Shown here: positions 57,719-64,000 of the stretch, one piece after another
Layout of the letters: each line of letters opens with the position of its first letter
How positions within the stretch are numbered: position 1 is the first letter of the stretch
NCBI GenBank assembly: GCA_947597925.1
Contig: CANQFA010000005.1
Location: forward strand, 1 to 64,000
Direction of reading: 5' to 3'
From: an uncultured Clostridia bacterium
GTDB lineage: Bacteria; Bacillota; Clostridia; Christensenellales; Borkfalkiaceae
DNA length: 64,000 nucleotides
Notes under the pieces: model-generated
Seen by the model: only the letters and a program-made list of their open reading frames with translations
The model's database searches: none
Told to the model about the DNA's origin: nothing
Made by a program: the position numbers and the translations under genes

Positions 57719-58744
57719 ATGATCAGAACGAGATTTTTCGGCAGGACGAAGGAAGGGAAAGAGGTCCTTGCCTTTACCATTTCGGACGGGCGCAGCAGCG
57801 TCACGGTGCTCAACTACGGGGCACTCATCCACAGGCTCGTCGTGCCCGCGAAGGACGGGCGCCTCACCGACATCGTGCTGGGCTACCGCACGGTCAAGGA
57901 ATATGAGGAGCACTCGGGCCGCATGGGCGCCGTGCTCGGCAGATGCGCCAATCGCATTGGCGGGGGAAAGTTCACGCTCGACGGCGTGACCTATGAGCTT
58001 TCCAAAAACGACGGCAAGAATCATCGCCACGGCGGATTTTTCGGCTTCGACAAGAAGGTCTGGTCGTATGGCATCAAGGGAAATACGCTGGCGCTCTCCA
58101 TCGTCTCGCCCGACGGCGAAGAGGGGTACCCCGGCAACCTGAAGGCGACGGTCGTGTATACCTTCCGCGAGGGCGTCCTCCGCATCCATTACCGCGCCGA
58201 GTCGGATAAAAAGACGGCGGTGAGCCTCACCAACCACGTCTACTTCAACCTCAACGGCGAGTCGAGCGGCTCCGCCCTCGGAAACGAGCTCATGCTCTCG
58301 GCCGACGAAGTGGTGGAGCTCGGCAAGGACCGCGTCCCCACGGGAAGATTTGTAAAGGTCGCGGGGACGGCATATGACTTCAACGAGACCAAGACGGTCG
58401 GAAGGGACCTCGGAAAGGCGGGTGCGCCCGCGGGATATGACGACTGCTATGTCCTCCGCGTGCGTGAAGCCGATACGCCCTATGCGGTGGCATACGGCAA
58501 GGCAACTGGCATCGAGATGCGCTGCTATACCGACATGCCCGCGGTCCAGCTCTATTCGGCGGGCGGCCTCGACTGGCAGGGCAAGTGGTGCCGCTATGCG
58601 GCGGGTGCGGGCTTCTGCCTCGAGACGGAGGCCATTCCCAATAACGTCAATCAGCCCGCCTATGCGGAGAAGGGAAGCTCCGTCCTCGACGCGGGAGAGA
58701 AATACGACTTCTTCGCGGAGTATCACTTCGGCTTAAGGAAGTAA
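57719..58744 (+). CDS. galM: Aldose 1-epimerase (galactose mutarotase)
   Basis: A 341-residue enzyme interconverting alpha and beta anomers of aldoses such as galactose or glucose. Visible family sites: GRCANRIGGGKFTLDG, NHRHGG near 100 (substrate His), LTNHVYFNLNG near 172 (catalytic acid His) and FCLETEAIPNNVNQP near 300 (catalytic base Glu). The length is typical. The start at 57719 follows GAGGAGG and an own promoter; a perfect terminator follows. It would feed sugars released by the surface GH3 glycosidases into metabolism, though this link is only functional inference. Confidence 0.94.
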   Translation: MIRTRFFGRTKEGKEVLAFTISDGRSSVTVLNYGALIHRLVVPAKDGRLTDIVLGYRTVKEYEEHSGRMGAVLGRCANRIGGGKFTLDGVTYELSKNDGKNHRHGGFFGFDKKVWSYGIKGNTLALSIVSPDGEEGYPGNLKATVVYTFREGVLRIHYRAESDKKTAVSLTNHVYFNLNGESSGSALGNELMLSADEVVELGKDRVPTGRFVKVAGTAYDFNETKTVGRDLGKAGAPAGYDDCYVLRVREADTPYAVAYGKATGIEMRCYTDMPAVQLYSAGGLDWQGKWCRYAAGAGFCLETEAIPNNVNQPAYAEKGSSVLDAGEKYDFFAEYHFGLRK

Positions 58745-58759
58745 GAAATTTATATAAAA

Positions 58760-58788
58760 AAGGCTGTCCGCTTCGGACAGCCTTTTTT
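58760..58788. terminator. Intrinsic terminator after galM
   Basis: AAGGCTGTCCG/CGGACAGCCTT with a 3-base loop, A-rich before and T-rich after, so it can serve both strands. Confidence 0.92.
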
Positions 58789-58818
58789 GTATGGAAAGGA
58801 TGGGTTTCGTGATCGACG

Positions 58819-59007
58819 CTACGAGAGGAGCCCGTCAAAGGTCTCCTCGAAAATTTCACACAGTTTCGCGAGGATGGCATAGCTCGGTTCGCTGACGCCC
58901 GTCTCCCATCCGCTGACCGTGCGCTGGTCGACCCCGACGAGCTTCGCAAGCTCCGTCTGTGTCATACTTCTGCTCTTTCTGAGCTCTTTCAGATTTTTGG
59001 AAAACAT
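58819..59007 (-). CDS. Small XRE-family regulator
   Basis: A 62-residue helix-turn-helix protein: FSKNLKELRKSRSMTQTELA, KLVGVDQRTVSGWETG, FDGLLS at the end. The start at 59007 follows AAGGAG closely; ATG at 59019 overlaps the putative -10 box. It is divergent from a lipoprotein gene whose promoter contains a perfect palindrome, so it is probably the repressor of that gene and of itself. Confidence 0.88.
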   Translation of the reverse strand: MFSKNLKELRKSRSMTQTELAKLVGVDQRTVSGWETGVSEPSYAILAKLCEIFEETFDGLLS

Positions 59008-59027
59008 GATCTCCTTCATATCTATAT

Positions 59028-59082
59028 TTTTACCAGAAAAGTCGGTAAAATACTTGACTTACCGAGAATCTCGGTATATAAT
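59028..59082. promoter_or_regulatory. Divergent promoter with two palindromic operators
   Basis: Rightward promoter TTGACT (59054-59059), TATAAT (59077-59082). The entire 17-bp spacer is the palindrome TACCGAGAATCTCGGTA. A second inverted repeat TTTTACC/GGTAAAA (59028-59034 and 59044-59050) covers the leftward promoter. GGTA/TACC half-sites are shared, as for one repressor. Confidence 0.8.
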
Positions 59083-59103
59083 ATGAAAAAAAAGGAGATC
59101 GCT

Positions 59104-60405
59104 ATGAAAAAGAACAGACTTTTTGCCGCAGCGGCCTTTCTGACCTGCGCGGCACTCGGGGCCGCCGCCTGTGCGGGGCCGCACACGCACGAATGGGGCG
59201 AATGGACGCAAGAAAAGGCGCCGACCTGTGAAGAGGCGGGGACCGAGCGGCGGGAATGCAAGCTTGACCCCACCCATGTCGAGACCCGCCCCGTCGGCGC
59301 GCTCGGGCACAAATGGAGCGCGGAATGGTCGCAAGACGAAAGAGAGCACTACCATGTCTGTGAGAATGGGTGCGGAGAGCACCGCGACGAGGCCGCGCAT
59401 ACCTATCAAAACGGCGCCTGCACGGACTGCGGATATCTTCACCGCGAGCACAGCTTTTCGTCGGGCATCTGCACTGTCTGCGGAAGGGCGCTCTACACGG
59501 AGGAGGGTGGAAAGATCCTCTTCGGAGAATATCCGCAGAGCGAGGTAAAGGAGGCCGCCCTTATTTCGGAACTTACGGCAGCGGCGGGGGAACTTCCGAC
59601 GGAAGATAATGCGAGAGCCTGGACGAGTTACGGTTACTATGATGACAGCGGCGAAGTCGCCGATTACATGTGGTATATCGACGTGGAGTCGGGCGGCGAA
59701 CGCTACCGCGGGGTCTACTTTACGGAAGAGCGCGGCTACAGGACGACGAATAGCCTCCTGAGCGCGCAGGAGGACAACGGCTATCTCACGGAGACCGTCT
59801 ATTGGTTCCGCTTCGAGCCCATCGTGTGGCGCGTCCTCGAGAGTGCGGACGGCACGGCCTTTCTCATGTCCGATGTCATCCTCGACACAGGGCATTATTA
59901 CCACGACACGACGAGCCGCGGAGAGGGGGAGGAGACGGTGTATCCCAATAACTACAAGGAGAGCGATATCCGCGCATGGCTCCTCGGCAACTTCTATGAT
60001 ACGGCATTCGGCGCCGACGAGAAGGAGATCATCGAGACGGCCACGGTGGACAATCAGACGGGAGGTGACAATACCTACGCCTGTGAGGACACGAAGGACA
60101 AGGTATTTCTCCCGAGCTATGCGGAGGTATTAAACGCAGATCTCGGATTTGGGTCGGACTGGGGCGCCGATGCATCGCGTCAGCTCACGGCGACGGACTA
60201 TGCAAAGGCGCAGGGCATTCAGGTAAAAGATGACGGCGCCAGCGGCTGGTGGCTGCGTACGCCCGAAAACCACTATAACGGGAAATATGTATACAAGATC
60301 GCGCATGACGGGACGATCATGGGAGGCATGTTTGCCTTCGGCGGTGGCGAAGCCGTAAATTATACCTGGAACGGCATTGTTCCCGCCCTTCGCCTCCATC
60401 TCTGA
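59104..60405 (+). CDS. Cys/His-rich lipoprotein with DUF6273-like domain
   Basis: A 433-residue surface lipoprotein (signal ends CAALGAAAC). Residues of about 30-135 are repeats with paired Cys and His of the type found in Clostridia surface proteins (CENGCGEH, CTDCGYLH, CTVCGRAL). From about 140 to the end lies a DUF6273-like domain: ILFGEYPQS, FRFEPIVWRVLE, NNYKESDIRAWL, GWWLRTPE and VPALRLHL. The function is unknown; related domains occur in secreted proteins of gut bacteria. The start at 59104 follows AAAAGGAGA. Its promoter spacer is a palindromic operator of the divergent XRE regulator, so expression is probably switched. Confidence 0.88.
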   Translation: MKKNRLFAAAAFLTCAALGAAACAGPHTHEWGEWTQEKAPTCEEAGTERRECKLDPTHVETRPVGALGHKWSAEWSQDEREHYHVCENGCGEHRDEAAHTYQNGACTDCGYLHREHSFSSGICTVCGRALYTEEGGKILFGEYPQSEVKEAALISELTAAAGELPTEDNARAWTSYGYYDDSGEVADYMWYIDVESGGERYRGVYFTEERGYRTTNSLLSAQEDNGYLTETVYWFRFEPIVWRVLESADGTAFLMSDVILDTGHYYHDTTSRGEGEETVYPNNYKESDIRAWLLGNFYDTAFGADEKEIIETATVDNQTGGDNTYACEDTKDKVFLPSYAEVLNADLGFGSDWGADASRQLTATDYAKAQGIQVKDDGASGWWLRTPENHYNGKYVYKIAHDGTIMGGMFAFGGGEAVNYTWNGIVPALRLHL

Positions 60406-60419
60406 GACAAAAGGGAAAA

Positions 60420-60452
60420 GGCACTGCGGAAGTTTTCGCAGTGCCATTTTTA
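60420..60452 (+). terminator. Intrinsic terminator after the lipoprotein
   Basis: GGCACTGCG/CGCAGTGCC stem with an 8-base loop, then ATTTTTAT. Confidence 0.9.
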
Positions 60453-60527
60453 TATGGAAAAGAAAATCAAAAGTCGGGGAGGGTGCATAGGATGAAGTGA
60501 CCGCAGTGCGGTCGCGGAGTCTTACAA

Positions 60528-61289
60528 ATGCAGTGGTTTCTCTCCCTCGCGGCATGGCAGCAGGCCCTCCTCGCCTCGGCTTTCATGTACGCCTGCACCG
60601 CGCTCGGTGCGTCACTCGTCTTCTTCTCCCGCAAAGAGAGCGGGGCCGCCATGAATGCCCTCACGGGGGCCGCGGCGGGCATCATGATCGCGGCGAGTTT
60701 TTTCTCCCTCCTCCTTCCCGCGCTCGACTATGAGAGCGCTCTTCCCGCGGGTCTCTCGGTGACCCTCGGCTTCCTCCTCGGCGGGTCTCTCCTCGTCCTC
60801 TCCGACCTCCTCTTTTCCCGCCTTCGCTTCCGTTTTGGGGATATGGGGCGTGAAAACGGCCTCACCTATCTCGCCGTGACCCTCCATAATCTACCCGAGG
60901 GGATGGCCGTGGGTGTGGCGTTTGCGGCGGGCCCGGCGGGGGCGATCGCAGCCCTTCTTCTCGCCGTCGGCATCGGGATCCAGAATTTTCCCGAGGGCGC
61001 GTGCGTCGCCTTTCCCCTGCGCGCGGGGGGCATGTCCAAGGGGAAGGCCTTTTTCCTCTCCCAGCTCTCGGGCGCCGCGGAGATCCCCGCATGCGTTTTG
61101 GGCGCCCTCGCGGCCTCCTTTATCACGGGGCTCATGCCGTGGGCGCTCTCCTTCTCGGCGGGCGCCATGATCGCCGTGGTGTGCGCGGAGCTCATTCCCG
61201 AGTGCTTTTCGGGGCAAAAGACGGCGGCTTCGGCGGGCGTAGTGGCAGGATTTTCCCTCATGATGCTCCTCGACCTCCTGCTCGGATGA
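60528..61289 (+). CDS. ZIP-family divalent metal transporter
   Basis: A 253-residue membrane protein with eight predicted helices. The ZIP metal site is present: HNLPEGMAVG (TM4) and QNFPEGACVA (TM5). It imports Zn2+ or other divalent metals; members of this subgroup resemble ZupT. An AGTGCGGTCGCGGAG leader precedes the ATG, with only a weak ribosome binding site, and a short inverted repeat ACCGCA/TGCGGT at about 60500. It is followed by an SDR gene with its own promoter. Confidence 0.93.
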   Translation: MQWFLSLAAWQQALLASAFMYACTALGASLVFFSRKESGAAMNALTGAAAGIMIAASFFSLLLPALDYESALPAGLSVTLGFLLGGSLLVLSDLLFSRLRFRFGDMGRENGLTYLAVTLHNLPEGMAVGVAFAAGPAGAIAALLLAVGIGIQNFPEGACVAFPLRAGGMSKGKAFFLSQLSGAAEIPACVLGALAASFITGLMPWALSFSAGAMIAVVCAELIPECFSGQKTAASAGVVAGFSLMMLLDLLLG

Positions 61290-61301
61290 AGTTGGAAAAT
61301 T

Positions 61302-61331
61302 TTGCATATTCCGCCGCGGGCGTGGCATACT
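61302..61331 (+). promoter_or_regulatory. Promoter of the SDR gene
   Basis: TTGCAT (61302-61307), 18 bp, CATACT (61326-61331). The ATG at 61339 is 7 bases further on with no Shine-Dalgarno sequence. Confidence 0.55.
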
Positions 61332-61338
61332 TCCTTTC

Positions 61339-62226
61339 ATGAAGCAAGAATCCACAGAGCAGACAAAGGAAGAAGGGGCGGAAAGACGCGAGGTCTCCGC
61401 ACCCGTGAGAGAATACGAGCATACCATGCCCGCAAGACAGACCGCAGTTGTGGTGGGAGGCTCGTCGGGCATCGGCCGCGAGACCGCCCTACGCCTCATC
61501 GCAAAGGGCTACCGCGTGTACAATATCTCCCGCACGCCCTTTAAGGGGGAGCGCGTGAAGACCATCTCCGCAGACGCCGCGGTGGAGGGAGAGATCGGGC
61601 GCGCCGTCACGAAGGCGGGGGAGGAGGCGGGCGCCATTGACCTGCTCGTCTATTCGGCGGGATTTTCCATGGCGGCGCCCATCGAGTATGCGAAGAGCGG
61701 GGACTACCGCTATCTCTTCGAAGTCAACTACTTCGGCGCGGTCGAGGCCCTGCGCGCGGCGGCGCCCTTTCTGAAGAGAAGGGGCGGGAGGGCCGTCTTC
61801 GTAGGATCGCTCGGCGGGGCGCTTCCCATCCCGTACGATTCCTTCTATTCCTCCTCAAAGGCGGCGCTCGAGCTCTTTGCGCGGGGAGCCGACCTCGAGT
61901 TCCGTCCGCACGGGGTGCGCGTCTCGGCCCTCCTTCCGGGCGGCACGGCGACCGACTTTACCTATTCGCGGCGGGTGTATGGGGAAGAGGAGAGCCTCGG
62001 CTATGCCCCGTCGGTGAAAAAGGCCTCGGCGGCGCTTGCCAATATGGAGCAGGGCGGCATGAATCCTTCTCTCGTCGCAAATGCCGTCATCCGTCTCGCG
62101 GAGAGGAAAAATCCTCCTACCGTGTCCGCGGTCGGAGGCAAAAATTCCATTCTCATGGCGGCGGGGAGGGTGCTCCCCATGCGCGTGACGGACTGGTTTA
62201 TCAAGAAGCGTTTCAATCAAAGATAG
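61339..62226 (+). CDS. Short-chain dehydrogenase/reductase
   Basis: A 295-residue NAD(P)-dependent oxidoreductase. Cofactor loop GGSSGIG near 39-45, YSAGFS (NNAG equivalent) near 110, catalytic Ser in FVGSLGG and the pair YSSSKAA (Tyr-x3-Lys) near 172. The substrate is unknown. The first 29 residues precede the usual SDR start (MPARQTAVVVGG at 61426), so the start may be there. The promoter geometry instead suggests a leaderless transcript beginning at 61339. A terminator shared with the opposite strand follows. Confidence 0.92.
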   Translation: MKQESTEQTKEEGAERREVSAPVREYEHTMPARQTAVVVGGSSGIGRETALRLIAKGYRVYNISRTPFKGERVKTISADAAVEGEIGRAVTKAGEEAGAIDLLVYSAGFSMAAPIEYAKSGDYRYLFEVNYFGAVEALRAAAPFLKRRGGRAVFVGSLGGALPIPYDSFYSSSKAALELFARGADLEFRPHGVRVSALLPGGTATDFTYSRRVYGEEESLGYAPSVKKASAALANMEQGGMNPSLVANAVIRLAERKNPPTVSAVGGKNSILMAAGRVLPMRVTDWFIKKRFNQR

Positions 62227-62233
62227 ACGAAAA

Positions 62234-62261
62234 CATGCCCGCGGCATTCGCCGCGGGCATG
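62234..62261. terminator. Bidirectional terminator
   Basis: CATGCCCGCGGC/GCCGCGGGCATG with ATTC loop. T-rich on the minus-strand side (TTTTCG), A/T-rich after on the plus side. It ends the SDR and the twin small-peptide transcript. Confidence 0.82.
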
Positions 62262-62289
62262 AGATTTTCTTCGGGAAAATTCCCGCCGT

Positions 62290-62340
62290 TTACGCGTGCA
62301 TCAGACTTCTGATGTAGCGCAGCCAATGAATGAATCTCAT
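62290..62340 (-). CDS. 16-residue microprotein, copy 2
   Basis: MRFIHWLRYIRSLMHA, preceded by GGAGGTG with a 4-6 base spacing. It is the second of two tandem near-identical tiny genes. Of five base differences in 51 from the other copy, three are silent and two conservative (Ile/Leu, His/Arg), which suggests selection on the peptide. It is basic and amphipathic with three aromatic residues, so it may bind membranes. Too short for ordinary gene callers. Confidence 0.72.
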   Translation of the reverse strand: MRFIHWLRYIRSLMHA

Positions 62341-62413
62341 CTTACACCTCCGATAATTCTACTTCTTTTGCAGCCGCACTTCTTTGCGGGCCTGCGTGTG
62401 CCATGGGTTTCCC

Positions 62414-62464
62414 TTACGCGCGCATCAGGCTTCTGATGTAGCGCAACCAATGAAGAAATCTCAT
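62414..62464 (-). CDS. 16-residue microprotein, copy 1
   Basis: MRFLHWLRYIRSLMRA, preceded by GAGGAGGTG, a near-perfect ribosome binding site. It is the first reading frame after a TTGACG-17-TATACT promoter, followed by its paralogue 73 bases on. A longer in-frame extension to 62632 runs upstream through the promoter and lacks any site, so the short form is preferred. The function is unknown: a type I-like toxin, signalling or membrane-active peptide are options. Confidence 0.75.
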   Translation of the reverse strand: MRFLHWLRYIRSLMRA

Positions 62465-62528
62465 CTTGCACCTCCTCGGAAAAATTCTGCGTCTTTTGTC
62501 GCTCGCATTTCCCTGCGAACGCACCCGA

Positions 62529-62557
62529 AGTATAGCAAAAATGAAGCCGCGCGTCAA
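62529..62557 (-). promoter_or_regulatory. Promoter of the twin microprotein transcript
   Basis: On the minus strand, TTGACG (552-557 side), 17 bp, TATACT (529-534 side). The transcript would be about 290 nt, ending at the hairpin at 62234-62261. Confidence 0.78.
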
Positions 62558-62811
62558 GAAATTTTTGTAATTTTTCCAAAATGGATTTTTTGTAACTTTA
62601 TAACACTTCCGCCTGTTATGTCGGCTATACAATGTGAAAATCAGTATAATTCATGTGATAATAACATTCGTTTCCAAAATTCACACTTCAAAATCACATT
62701 TTTTCATTTCCTCGGCGGGGAGGGAGGAGAGGCGGGAAGAGGGGCGCCTTCTGTGCTTTTGTCACGCGCCGTTGAGAGGATTTTTCAATCGCGGAATTGC
62801 CTGCGGAATGC
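62558..62811. other. Intergenic region without a recognised gene
   Basis: AT-rich up to about 62710, then GC-rich. I see no gene with a ribosome binding site, tRNA or strong repeat. It separates the leftward microprotein promoter from the rightward pur promoter. Confidence 0.6.
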
Positions 62812-62841
62812 TTGACGGGAAGGGTGCGATTGTATTATAAT
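62812..62841 (+). promoter_or_regulatory. Promoter of the pur operon
   Basis: TTGACG (62812-62817), 18 bp, TATAAT (62836-62841). The leader to purE is about 118 nt. Confidence 0.78.
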
Positions 62842-62911
62842 AGTGTCATGATTTCGGTGATGATGGGCGGCACGGGATGCCGACTCGGCAACAATGGATC
62901 AGGATCGTTTC

Positions 62912-62950
62912 GGGCAGGTTTTTTCGCGTAGAGAAAACTGCCCTTTTACT
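62912..62950 (+). promoter_or_regulatory. Attenuator-like hairpin in the purE leader
   Basis: GGGCAG-GTTTT and AAAA-CTGCCC arms, then TTTTACTTTT, ending just before the GGAGG site of purE. The leader part before it (62848-62911) has short GC hairpins, such as GCCGA/TCGGC, but does not match a purine, PRPP or ZTP riboswitch that I can recognise. Confidence 0.55.
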
Positions 62951-62964
62951 TTTCGGAGGTAAAC

Positions 62965-63462
62965 ATGAAAAAGGTAGGCATCATCATGGGGAGCGATTCC
63001 GATCTCCCCGTCGTGGAAAAGGCATTCGGCGTGCTCGACGAACTGTGCGTGCCCTATGAAGTACACGTCTTCTCGGCGCACCGCACTCCCGTGGAGGTGA
63101 GAGAATTTTCCCTCCGCGCGCAGGAGCGGGACTTCGGCGTCCTCATCGCCGCAGCGGGCATGGCGGCCCATCTCGCGGGTGCCGTGGCGGCAAATACCAT
63201 CCTGCCCGTCATCGGCATCCCCGTCAAGGGCGGGACCTTCGATGGGCTCGACGCCCTCCTCTCCACCGTGCAGATGCCCTCGGGCATCCCCGTGGCGACC
63301 GTCGCCGTCGATGGGGCGAAGAATGCGGCCTTCCTCGCCGCCGAGATCATCGCCCTCTCGGACAAGGGACTCGGCGAGCGCCTTCTGGCTTACCGCAAGC
63401 GGGAGGCGGACGGCGTGCTCAGAAAGAATGCCGCCGTCGAGGCAAAGTACAACCGCGCGTAA
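62965..63462 (+). CDS. purE: N5-carboxyaminoimidazole ribonucleotide mutase
   Basis: A 165-residue class I PurE of purine biosynthesis, converting N5-CAIR to CAIR. Signature segments: MGSDSDLPV near 9, SAHRTP near 39 (catalytic His), AAAGMAAHLAG near 67 and PSGIPVATVAVDGAKNAA near 110. The length is standard. GGAGG precedes the ATG. It is first gene of a pur operon with purC 41 bases downstream; the promoter and attenuator-like leader lie upstream. Confidence 0.97.
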   Translation: MKKVGIIMGSDSDLPVVEKAFGVLDELCVPYEVHVFSAHRTPVEVREFSLRAQERDFGVLIAAAGMAAHLAGAVAANTILPVIGIPVKGGTFDGLDALLSTVQMPSGIPVATVAVDGAKNAAFLAAEIIALSDKGLGERLLAYRKREADGVLRKNAAVEAKYNRA

Positions 63463-63503
63463 GAGCGCACAAACAGAAAACATTTTTAAGGAGATACATT
63501 TCC

Positions 63504-64000
63504 ATGGAAAAGAGAGAACAGCTCTATGAGGGCAAGGCAAAGAAGGTCTTTGCGACCGACGACGAAAATCTGGTCATCGTCTCCTATAAGGACGATGCGA
63601 CCGCCTTTGACGGGCTCAAGAAGGGCACCATCGTCGGAAAGGGCGTCGTCAACAACCGCATGAGCAATCTTCTGATGCGGCTGATCGAGCAGAAGGGCAT
63701 CCCCACGCACTATGTCAAGGAACTCTCCGAGCGGGAGACCCTCGTGAAGAAGGTGAAGATCGTGCCCCTCGAGGTCATCATCCGCAATGTCTCCGCGGGG
63801 TCCTTTGCCAAGCGCTACGGCGTGGAGGAGGGCATCCCCTTCGACGAACCCACCTGCGAGTTCTCCTATAAGAACGACGACCTGCACGACCCCCTGCTCA
63901 ATACCTACCACGCCATCGCCCTCAAGCTGGCGACGAAGGGGGAGATCGCGCTCATCGAGAAGTATGCCTTCCGCATCAACGAGATACTGAAGGAATTTTT
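63504..64000 (+). CDS. purC: SAICAR synthetase, 3' end outside the window
   Basis: The first 165 residues of PurC, which joins CAIR and aspartate using ATP. Signatures: EQLYEGKAKKVF at the start, DDATAFDG, VPLEVIIRNVSAGSFAKRYG near 95, and DLHDPLLN near 129. The usual length is about 235-240, so roughly 70 residues lie beyond base 64000. The start follows AAGGAGA. It is co-transcribed with purE. Confidence 0.96.
   Translation, partial: MEKREQLYEGKAKKVFATDDENLVIVSYKDDATAFDGLKKGTIVGKGVVNNRMSNLLMRLIEQKGIPTHYVKELSERETLVKKVKIVPLEVIIRNVSAGSFAKRYGVEEGIPFDEPTCEFSYKNDDLHDPLLNTYHAIALKLATKGEIALIEKYAFRINEILKEF

Noticed and set aside
62848-62911. purE leader as a ZTP, PRPP or purine riboswitch
   Set aside because: Key conserved blocks of these classes could not be found by eye, so only an unassigned leader is reported.
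1-64000. Prophage, insertion sequence or CRISPR locus
   Set aside because: No capsid, portal, terminase, integrase, transposase or regularly spaced repeat array was found in the window.

Overview
The window reads as a chromosomal segment of a GC-rich, spore-forming member of the Bacillota, probably class Clostridia. The evidence is a recognisable spo0A with 0A boxes upstream, an obg-yhbY pair, a grpE, KtrA/TrkH-type potassium uptake, a probable 6S RNA, BspA-type leucine-rich and InlB-type repeat lipoproteins, and many sigma-A promoters with 17-bp spacers. A gut Christensenellales-like lineage would fit, but the sequence alone does not prove it. No rRNA, CRISPR array or intact insertion sequence was seen.

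Layout. 1-13 kb is mostly housekeeping: grpE, a PRPP-family protein, potassium uptake, a 1,864-residue DUF4011 helicase, yhbY and obg. 12.6-16.8 kb holds small regulator cassettes, a lipoprotein serine protease and a zinc-ribbon/LRR membrane protein. 16.9-32.4 kb is one long leftward run for the cell envelope. It has a collagen-stalked GH3 glycosidase, an InlB-repeat lipoprotein, a second GH3, two SGNH/LRR proteins, an AMP-forming ligase, a small membrane protein and an MBOAT acyltransferase. This looks like glycan capture joined to a Dlt/Alg-like acyl-transfer machine that has no visible carrier protein. 32.8-39.2 kb carries a LytTR regulator, a NYN-type RNase-like protein, a TIR-STAND-TPR protein (probable defence), an inositol-phosphatase-family enzyme and a membrane protein.

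39.4-45.4 kb starts with spo0A and a tRNA-Pro carrying the unusual AGG anticodon. Behind the tRNA are duplicated sequences and an AT-richer accessory island. The island holds a gene with an in-frame amber codon, an ADP-ribosylglycohydrolase, a truncated Doc-like toxin and a small cassette not called by ordinary gene finding. In that cassette a TerB-like gene is followed by a 56-residue peptide made of two tandem 16-residue units, each beginning MSSCRGW, and then by a radical SAM/SPASM maturase. I regard this as the best candidate for an undescribed system: a ribosomally made, post-translationally modified peptide (RiPP). 47-52.9 kb is a tightly coupled SNF2 helicase, MoxR ATPase and VWA/metallopeptidase operon, possibly a conflict system. 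52.9-53.3 kb has a 6S-like RNA and tRNA-Glu.

53.3-64 kb is mixed metabolism and transport: an ATP-grasp ligase, a P-type ATPase, a polysaccharide deacetylase, an aldose epimerase, a ZIP transporter, an SDR, and purE-purC running off the end. Between the SDR and purE lie two tandem 16-codon genes (MRFIHWLRYIRSLMHA and MRFLHWLRYIRSLMRA). Each has a strong ribosome binding site, and they differ mainly by silent or conservative changes.

Two themes recur. Both response regulators in the window have serine where the phosphorylated aspartate should be. Several genes have a good promoter whose -10 box ends 6-8 bases before the start codon with no Shine-Dalgarno sequence, which suggests leaderless transcripts.
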